Positions 57,189 through 64,000 of a stretch of DNA of 64,000 bases are shown here, piece by piece. The DNA comes from Taudactylus pleione (taxonomy: Eukaryota > Chordata > Amphibia > Anura > Myobatrachidae). The translations under genes were made by a program, and so were the position numbers. The notes below the pieces were generated by a model, which saw only the letters and a program-made list of their open reading frames with translations, had not been told where the DNA came from and ran no database searches. Location: positions 3,803,501 through 3,867,500 of the forward strand of contig JAUIMM010000483.1 in NCBI GenBank assembly GCA_031769625.1, in the 5' to 3' direction. The first letter of the stretch is position 1; each line of letters begins with the position of its first letter.

Positions 57189-57320
57189 GGAATCTGCTGC
57201 TGTCATTGTGGCAGATACCACTAGATGCCTTAGAGGCGTCCATGGCCCAACAGGATAGAGTCACTTGGGCGGCACGAGGGGGACCTACACAATATTAGGC
57301 AGGTGGTTTTAAAGTTATGT

Positions 57321-58713
57321 GCCTCCTGTACCTCTCACCTCTTTATAGAGGCACCAAACCACCTCTGTAACCATTCAATTCCACATGTCCCACCTCTGCC
57401 AGTCTAACAGCTTGGGCAGAGAGTGATGTTACTGAATAGGTTTGTGCAAGCTTTCCCAAAGAACGCCATTGCTTTTCACTGAGCATTAATACGTAAGGTA
57501 ACGTCAAAAAAACCACCCACAGCAAGTTATGCGCACACAGAGCCGTTTGCTCACATTATTAATATCACAGTGCTGTTAAATAAAAAACATTAGCCTACAA
57601 ATCAGAACAGTATAATTATACACCACCACAAACAACTCATAGGAAAATTGAAATGCATAAAAAGACTACAAACAAAAAAACAAAACAAAAAAAAAAATCA
57701 CTCATGTAGCGATATAAATCATCCACTGCATGAATGCTTTCATTCTACGTTGCTGGAACACCAAATAAATAAGTGTGAACTATACAAATAATTGTAACAA
57801 AAGCAGGCTGTTGTATTACACCAGGCCATTACTTGCAGCAAATTAGCTCAGCAGAATATATTTCAATACTGTAAATGATTTTCCTCGTTTCCTTCTAGTC
57901 TATAAACAAAGGTTTTTGGGTTTTTTTTGGTTTTAGATGCGAACTGTTGGATTCTGGAAGGGAACAGAAAACAAGATACTGGCCCTGGGTTTATGGATGT
58001 ATTTGTCACATGCAGACCAGAAAAGCTGATGGCGTGTCACTTTCAGCTTTGACACGTTCCAGCTGGTTTCACGGCTTACGTACGAGTTTAATAGAAAAAT
58101 CTTCAGGGTTTTGCTGAGCCCAGCATCTTTTTAGATGATAAAAATGTTGCAAGGCGGCTTTTATTCAGCCTCCGCCTCCCCCTCCCCCAACAGTCTCCCA
58201 AACAGGAGCAGTTCAAGTTTTATGGGACAAGGACTAAAAGTTGACAGCAGGATTTTACGCTCAGAGGACAATCTAAAACTAAAGTTCGACTCTTTAAAAA
58301 AAAAAAAACTGTTCCGTGGAAAATTCGGTTTATGTCATTCCAAAAAAATTCTAAAAGCGGAAATTTGGCCAGAAATATTCCACGTGGAATGCCTCTTATT
58401 TTTGTTTCACCAATGCCACGCGCCGCCCCAGCCACACCATCAACTGTCCAAGGACAGATTTCTGGGCTATAAAGTCGGCCAAATGTGAATTTCCAAATAC
58501 AATGTCAAACGGTCACGAGATTGTATTACAAAAATTTTGCACTTATAATCTTTAAATTCAAGGTATTATTTGACTCATCTGATGCTGTTGTTTAAACACA
58601 TTCGCACACCGGCAGATCACAGGCACGCACAAGATGACACCACCTGCTCAACAAACTAGTGAGGAATCTCGAACTATGCAAGTAACGCAGGAGTCTTCGA
58701 GCAAGGATACCAA
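57321..58713. other. Unassigned intergenic DNA
   Basis: AT-rich with poly-A stretches (57685-57700, 58294-58308). No gene recognised. Confidence 0.5.
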
Positions 58714-58881
58714 GGGGTCTATTTACTAAGCAGTGATAAGAGACAAAGTGAAAAGTGATAAAGTGCCAGCCAATCAGCTCCCAACTGTCATTTTCCAAAC
58801 ACAGCCTGTGAGATGACAGTTGGGAGCTGATTGGCTGGCACCTTATCACTTTCTCTCATAACACTGCTTAGTACATAGACC
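58714..58881. mobile_element. Palindromic MITE, GGGGTCTATTTACTAAGCAG ends
   Basis: GGGGTCTATTTACTAAGCAG to CTGCTTAGTACATAGACCCC, CAA on both sides (58711-58713, 58882-58884). Arms GCCAGCCAATCAGCTCCCAAC and complement. Sister of 9698-9882. Confidence 0.88.
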
Positions 58882-58954
58882 CCCAAGATCATTATTTGAA
58901 ATGGAATTTATTAATAAAACACTACAGCCGGTGTTATAGGTTATGGGACATACT

Positions 58955-59305
58955 CAGGGGCATATCTATAATGGGTGCAGGGAACACGGGCCCCTGGGGG
59001 CCCGCACCGCACTCCCTGCACCCATAATATTACTTACCTCTCCGGAGTCCCACATCGGCTCGGGGTGCCGGCGCTGTAAAATGGCCGCGGTGGCCATTTT
59101 CCCATCTTTTGCGCATGCGCAGTACAGGGAAAATGGCCACCGCGCCCATTTTCTCGGTGACCTGTGCATACACTATAAACTCTGGGCACACTCTAGTGCC
59201 CAGAGTCTATAACTCCGGCGCTGGCCACGCACAGCTCACGCCGGGCGGAGGGGGCTCCGTGTCGGAGACTGCACACGGGCCCCCTCCTCTCTAGAAACGC
59301 TCCTG
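58955..59305. mobile_element. hAT MITE, CAGGGGCATATCTATAATGG type
   Basis: Left CAGGGGCATATCTATAATGG, right CTAGAAACGCTCCTG, flanked by perfect 8-bp GACATACT (58947-58954, 59306-59313). Interior inverted pair GGGAAAATGGCCACCGCG / CGCGGTGGCCATTTTCCC around GCGCATGCGCAG. Confidence 0.92.
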
Positions 59306-60343
59306 GACATACTGTACAATAATGTAGAAAGTTGATAACTTGTGCCTATTGCCAGTCGGCGTCATCTCCCCGTATAACCCTAGCAACCGCTCACATGCTC
59401 CCCCCAGGTGCTGCCATTGGATGACGCATTCAGAGAAGGATAAAGCGCAGGTAAAACCCACAGCGTAGGTCTGATTAATGGGGACAGGTATTTATTATTT
59501 ACAGAGTCCTGGAGGTTGAGATAAGGACTTCTGGGCCTTGATACGACAGTCTTTCCTTACACAAACCATGGCTAATTGAATCTGCCTCAATCGGTGTTAA
59601 AACGTGCAGTATGGGAAGTAATCTATATAATAAATCTATGGTCACCATCAAGTGCAGAGGGAGCCAGGGCGCGGCCGTAAGCCTTCCCCAGGAACTGGCC
59701 CACACTGCTACAACAGCTGGCAGGGACGGCCGAGCATACAGATCACACAATGCTCTCCGTGTATCCCTGAGGAAGTTTGGTTCAAACGAAACGCGTTGGA
59801 GGTTCCTGCTCACGGTTTTCCAAAGCTTGCACCCATTGAAGAAATACCACGGTTGTCTGGAGTTCCCAGAATTCGGTACCATTTTGGTTGGACCGTCCAG
59901 ATCCCGGGTTGGGGGATTCATATTTGATTACATGCATTGTGTCAAGTGGTTTTCATGTACGTGTTTTTAATCCTTACTTTTTTGATAAAGTGGATACATA
60001 CTGCCCTATGAGTTTTTTCTGATCTTATTTTTGGTGCTGGGCTGCATTCCGATATTGTAGGCTTTAAAGAAGTATTGGGTCTTGATCCATCATATCATCG
60101 ATCAGTGGAATTGAGATAAGCTTAAATATTCTTATTTAATGTACGCACAATACTTACCATAATAGCCAAACAGGTTTTGAAAATACTACACTATCAGCGC
60201 CTTCTAGGCTTGTTGTTTATATCTTTCTTACTTGGCTGGCAAGGATCGCACAAGAGGAGCAGCGATATATTTATTTGAGTGTGATTTCTTCTATAAGTGT
60301 ATGATCAATAGCGCATTGAGGGTTTGTTACATTGATATATGCG
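59306..60343. other. Unassigned intergenic DNA
   Basis: The phrase CTGAGGAAGTTTGGTTCAAACGAAACGCGTTGG (59770-59802) has the 'GAAACGCGTTGG' form seen in many amphibian dispersed repeats; element borders were not found. No gene supported. Confidence 0.45.
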
Positions 60344-60510
60344 AGACACAAAGCATACACACAGCATACATTCATATTTACACACATAGCATATGTACAC
60401 ACACAGGTACATACACACAAACAATGTACACACAGCATACTGTACTTATAAAAACACATACGCACATAGCATACATATAGTACACATAGCATAATTAAAC
60501 ACATACACAT
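60344..60510. repeat. CACATAGCATA-rich low-complexity repeat
   Basis: Irregular ACACATAGCATAC / ACACACAGCATAC repeats. Simple sequence. Confidence 0.8.
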
Positions 60511-60981
60511 AGTAGCTTGTCCTTTGTGTGGACTCTGCTGCTAGCTGAAGTTGGGGACCTCCTGCGTAACCCTGGGTGCCGGGCTACTGGCTGGCCACGA
60601 ACATCCCGATGCTCAATCTCGCACTGCCCAACCACTGTTGGTTAAGCTGTCAGCACTTCTGCGTCAGGTTGTATGAAAATCACCTTATGCAGAAGAGCTG
60701 ACAGCTGAACCAGCAGCGGCCGGGCAGCTCCCGTTGTGGTTTGGATGGATCGTGGCTGATGCAGAGACAAGGCTGTTTCCAACTCTGAAAAAAGAAAAAA
60801 TGGTTCGCCAGGGGGGGGGGGGGGGGTTTCTGGGCACTTAGAAACCCCTCCGGCATGCACTGTGAGAGTGACTGTGACTTGGTTTATGAGATAGATATAC
60901 ATAGATATTTATTCTAATGCAAGGTCTGACAATCACTGTTTTCAATAAAGCTGCTGCTTACTGGGTGCCCTCCATGCTGCT

Positions 60982-61112
60982 GTAGGATGGCAGCACTCCG
61001 GGTTAAGTTAGTAATGCTGTTCCTTACAAAAGCGCAATAAAGCGCTGAAACGTTGAAATCTTGTAATGCTGCAATGAGCCTTTGTGTCTAATCTGGAGTG
61101 CTGCCATCCTAC
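60982..61112. repeat. 18-bp inverted repeat around GCGCTGAAACGTTG
   Basis: GTAGGATGGCAGCACTCC (60982-60999) and its exact complement GGAGTGCTGCCATCCTAC (61095-61112). Interior AAAAGCGCAATAAAGCGCTG. Probably the two ends of a small dispersed element. Confidence 0.7.
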
Positions 61113-61345
61113 ACTATTTATTATTATTATTACCAGTTATTTATATAGCGCACACATATCCCGCAGCGCTGTACAGAGATTTTGTCCATTCACATCAGTC
61201 CCTTCCCCCTGTGGAGCTTACACTCTATGTTCCCTATCACATGCACACACACTAGGGGTAATTTTTGTTGAGAGACAATTAACCTACCAGTATATTTTTG
61301 GAGTGTGGGAGGAAACCGGAGTACCCGGAGGATACCCACGCTAGC
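61113..61345. repeat. Old vertebrate dispersed repeat (GGAGGAAACCGGAGTACCCGG)
   Basis: TTATATAGCGCACACATATC, CGCAGCGCTGTACAGAG, GGAGCTTACACTCTATG and GAGTGTGGGAGGAAACCGG, AGTACCCGGAGGATACCCAC are phrases of a repeat widespread in frogs and fishes. I do not assign its class with confidence. Confidence 0.7.
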
Positions 61346-61361
61346 ACAGGGAGAATATACA

Positions 61362-62160
61362 ATTTATATTATTATCCTTTACTTATATGGCGCTACAAAG
61401 GTTCCACAGGTCCTAACACAGGGCCTGATTAAGACCCGGTCGCAAGCGCTGAGCGCTCGCAACCGGGTCAATGGTGGCCCACAGCCGGCTCCTTCGTGCG
61501 CGATACCCGGCTAGCGACAGGAAATCCGTTGCTCCGGGTCTCGCACCAAAGGGGGCGAGCTGTCGATGTTGAGTGACAGCTCGCCCCCTTTGGTGGGCGG
61601 GCCAGGGGGGGGGTGGTTGCCCAAATGGAGGCATTCCCATGAGAACGCCTACCGTTTGGGGGCGGCCCCACTGACATCACGAGTGATATCAGTGGGAGAG
61701 ATTTCGGCTCTGTTAGAGCCGAAATCTATCTGGGGCTTGTGGCCACGAGACCCTACCTCGTTGCAAGCCCGATGGTCGCGATGGTCTTGACCATCGCGAC
61801 CATCATCATGGCCGCTCGCAATAGCTGTGGGTGGTCACCCACAGCTATGCGAGCGGCCAAGAAGCCGATCCCCCCCCCCAAAAAAAAAAAGGCCGGCCCT
61901 GATTCAGAGCGAGTGGCTCTGAATCAGGCTCACAGTACATAAACGAGTATACAAGAAAAAAAAATATTTAGCAGGACAAAACAATGCAAGACATTGCTGA
62001 ATAACACAAGCAGCAGGGTGTCAGCAACCAAGTGTGCCGTTTGGGGAGTTAAGAATACATGATTGTATAAGTAGGGTAAGGAGAAGCACGTGAGGGAGGA
62101 GGTCATTGCTCACAAGAGCTTACATTCTAAAGGGGAGGAGCAGACACACAGGTGACACAG
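61362..62160. repeat. Second copy of the old repeat, split by MITE
   Basis: CTTTACTTATATGGCGCTAC at 61378 and CACAAGAGCTTACATTCTAAAGG at 62111 are the two sides of the same kind of repeat. The Harbinger-like MITE 61421-61931 lies between. Confidence 0.55.
61421..61931. mobile_element. Harbinger-like MITE, GC-rich subfamily
   Basis: Ends GGGCCTGATTAAGACCCGG and GGCTCTGAATCAGGCTC, flanked by ACA on both sides (61418-61420, 61932-61934). Internal stem ATAGCTGTGGGTGGTCACC/GGTGACCACCCACAGCTAT and a C/A run at 61870-61890. Confidence 0.88.
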
Positions 62161-62852
62161 ATGGGGTAGATAGTGAGGAAGGAGGATGTTATGTCAAAAT
62201 TAAATTCTTCGTCCATCTATCTCAACACATAAAATCTATTTTTGTTATAATTTACATGAGAAATGTATTAAATAACGTTGTTGAACTTAAATTTTTGTCT
62301 GTTACATTATAGCATCTAAATACATCCAGCTAAAGATGCAGATATTTTGGGACTATCCCGCCATCCTATTAGTGAATATTTTTGTCCCAGCTGCTGGGTG
62401 CTCTGCCATGCTCCTGTGAGTGGGTGCTTCTCACATGGAAGACCCAACCACAAAGAAATGCAGCCACGCCCAACATGCTGTGGCCACGCCTCCTCCTGGG
62501 GGGGCCCTCCGAGGATGTTGCTGTACCCGGGCCCAGGATTTCTCTTGGCAACCCTGTACATGGCTGGGTCTCAGGTGAGTTATACTATGCTATAACAAGA
62601 CAAAGAGCCTAAATCCTTCTTTGTACCTTGTAACGCTCTATTGAAAAGATCAAACACGAAAACAAGTCCTTCCCAATGACAGGAAAGGGGCGGTTATTCA
62701 ACGGACAATGCTTACAAAGCCAATCGTCCTGTTACCACTAACACCGGGTGCTGCCCCCACCAGTGGGACTAGGCTGCACCCAACATCAAACATTGCAAGA
62801 TGAAACCATAACAAGAAGCCTAGCGGAAATGATAACGAGCTATGCTCTAGGC
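62161..62852. other. Unassigned intergenic DNA
   Basis: 62330-62560 is GC-rich (CCTCCTCCTGGGGGGGCCCTCC) with frames on both strands but no conserved motif. Confidence 0.45.
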
Positions 62853-62960
62853 CAGTGGTTCCCAAACTTTTTTGAATCACGGCGTCCTAGAGTATCAGGA
62901 TTGTTTTGACGGCACCTCTATGCCAAATGTATTTTATTGGGGATTTCAGAAAAAACTGTA
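62853..62960. mobile_element. hAT element left end
   Basis: CAGTGGTTCCCAAACTTTTTTGAATCACGGCGTCC then GACGGCACCTCTATGCC, a terminus shape common in vertebrate hAT elements. The right end was not found in the window. Confidence 0.55.
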
Positions 62961-64000
62961 GTGAAGTATGTCAGGAACCCGTACCCAGCATCCCTGACGT
63001 GTGGGTGCACCTCTGCTCTAGACAAAGCGCCGTAATACAAATACCTTACTTACCAAATTGCCACCACCGATGGAACCTATTTAAAGAGGCCACCGGTCCT
63101 CTATTTACTCAATAATTGCGCAGACTCGGCGTCCCAGACGACCACACAGTTCGCTGAGACCAACTCTCTGCTTCCCGTACTTAACAATAGATGTAGCGTC
63201 ACCCTAGCGGACTAATAATCTCTTCAAAGGCTAAGTTTCGGAGCATATATGAAATATACTAATAAAGAATACTTTATTTACAAAAAAGGAGTACAATGCT
63301 TAGAAAGAATGTTACAAAGAAAACAATGGTTAGAAAAGGTACATACATGTATAGCAATATACACTAAAAAGGAATACTTACAAATTAGCTCGCTAACTTG
63401 CCTGAAAGGAAACAGTAGGAAATGCAAGGACTGCAGGTTATACTCCCATGTGAAATAGATCCCTCAGTTTGAACCCAGAACTTTAATCCCCTTTTATCAG
63501 AAGAGCATCACACCTAATATGATGTCATCACAATAGTCTCTGATTGGTGGATTAGATAATTGGGGGACAGGAACCTCCCAGCTCGAATCTAAATCCCTTT
63601 AAGCTTAAAGCAGAATAAGCCTAATAACTTCCCCTGCAGATGGATTACCTACAATATGGGGTGTTCATCTTGCTGGTCCTTATTTTATCTATGATAGGAG
63701 TGTAGATATGATGTGATGGTGCCTTCTTGAGATATCTCATATCTTTAAAACTGTACGTCTCAGTGATCTGGGAATCGCACCCAACCTGGATGTTGATTCC
63801 AGTTATGTGGTTATGATTTTCAGCTACCGGCTATCACTGATACATCAATTTTTTCTCATAAACCATCTCAATATGACTGATCTTTTGATCTGGCTATATC
63901 TCATCATACCTGAATGTCAGCCTGGTTACTATTTGTTTTTAGGTTCCATTTGCATGTCAAATGGTTAGCATTCCCTCTTTCCTGCCGTTCATTAACTTGT
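62961..64000. other. Unassigned intergenic DNA
   Basis: No supported gene. AAATATACTAATAAAGAATAC (63251) resembles a polyadenylation context but there is no associated frame. Confidence 0.45.

Larger units (their letters stand above)
55798..57295 (+). pseudogene. Tc1-family transposase, truncated and interrupted
   Basis: First piece: TTESGYNGHVSVRTG then DESRFLLYHVDGRVCVCRLP and GEEMAPGCRRRPAGGGRMMF (catalytic-domain start; the DESRF aspartate is the first of the DDE set). Second piece, after the MITE: QDNAPC...EEHDKVVQ and then, in shifted frames, the segment ending in DHLWDVL-like sequence (DNAPC holds the second aspartate). Third piece, after another MITE: LRNLLLSLWQIPLDALE and AARGGPTQY, the typical Tc1 C-terminus. 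Stops and frameshifts are present. It would have cut and pasted at TA sites; now dead. Confidence 0.9.
55795..57320 (+). mobile_element. Tc1-like transposon remnant with two nested MITEs
   Basis: The plus strand carries a 5'-truncated Tc1-type transposase (55798-56184, 56709-56888, 57189-57295), interrupted by a Harbinger-like MITE (56199-56707) and a 'GGGTACACACTGG' MITE (56889-57188). The right end GGTGGTTTTAAAGTTATG is the usual sequence near Tc1 termini after the transposase stop. The left end is missing. Confidence 0.85.

Noticed and set aside
59652..59927. Overlapping frames near CGAAACGCGTTGG
   Set aside because: Sequence has dispersed-repeat character and no conserved protein motif; frames on both strands.
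62316..62612. Several overlapping frames of 60-82 codons
   Set aside because: GC-rich sequence open in four frames; no motif favours any one.
63240..63500. Retroviral or LTR end (AATAAAG-like context)
   Set aside because: No paired repeat, primer-binding site or coding region found within the window.

Overview
This window looks like non-genic DNA from a large, transposon-rich vertebrate nuclear genome, most probably an anuran amphibian. The evidence is the density of short non-autonomous DNA transposons, a mariner, a Tc1 and a ZBED-like hAT transposase remnant, several minisatellite arrays and long AT microsatellites. I see no bacterial, plasmid or viral gene, no rRNA, no convincing tRNA and no CRISPR array. 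I also cannot support a single intact host protein-coding exon. Nearly all open reading frames here come from tandem repeats, palindromic elements or dead transposases. The species is inferred from repeat style only.

Layout, part 1. Positions 1-5100 are a 53-bp minisatellite split by a 3-kb hAT-type element (459-3445) that itself holds three younger insertions. Positions 5260-6720 are a looser repeat of about 140 bp carrying two insertions. Positions 7441-10960 hold an element rich in TTAGGGTTAGG, a 1.3-kb element with 177-bp inverted ends, several palindromic elements and the first of many 'GGCCTGATTCAGAG' elements. Positions 11482-16966 are an element split by a 4.66-kb hAT copy (11732-16386) that keeps two ends of a transposase and two internal minisatellites. 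A hAT element with a 27-bp repeat follows (17528-18307).

Layout, part 2. Positions 20004-23172 are a dead mariner carrying three insertions, and it sits inside a 39-bp satellite that continues to 26990. Positions 26991-27300 are the only stretch that resembles a promoter: GC-rich, with an RFX X-box palindrome and a TCATGTGAC site. From 28134 onward come a hAT element with a 31-bp minisatellite, many more 'GGCCTGATTCAGAG' elements, a near-perfect 192-bp hairpin, an unidentified GC-rich open frame at 32999-33327 inside a probable transposon, and a 62/63-bp satellite (35755-37015). Positions 37000-64000 are lower-density sequence with nested elements around 38050-38945, 45099-46170, 47905-48207, 55795-57320 and 61362-62160.

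The window works as a fossil record. At many loci I found exact or near-exact target-site duplications (8 bp for hAT-like, 3 bp for Harbinger-like), so who inserted into whom can be read directly. The most noteworthy points are the family of at least 14 'GGCCTGATTCAGAG' elements with 3-bp duplications, internal minisatellites grown inside transposons (one seeded by transposase-coding sequence), a transposon family that imitates telomere repeat, and the possible captured gene fragment at 33 kb.
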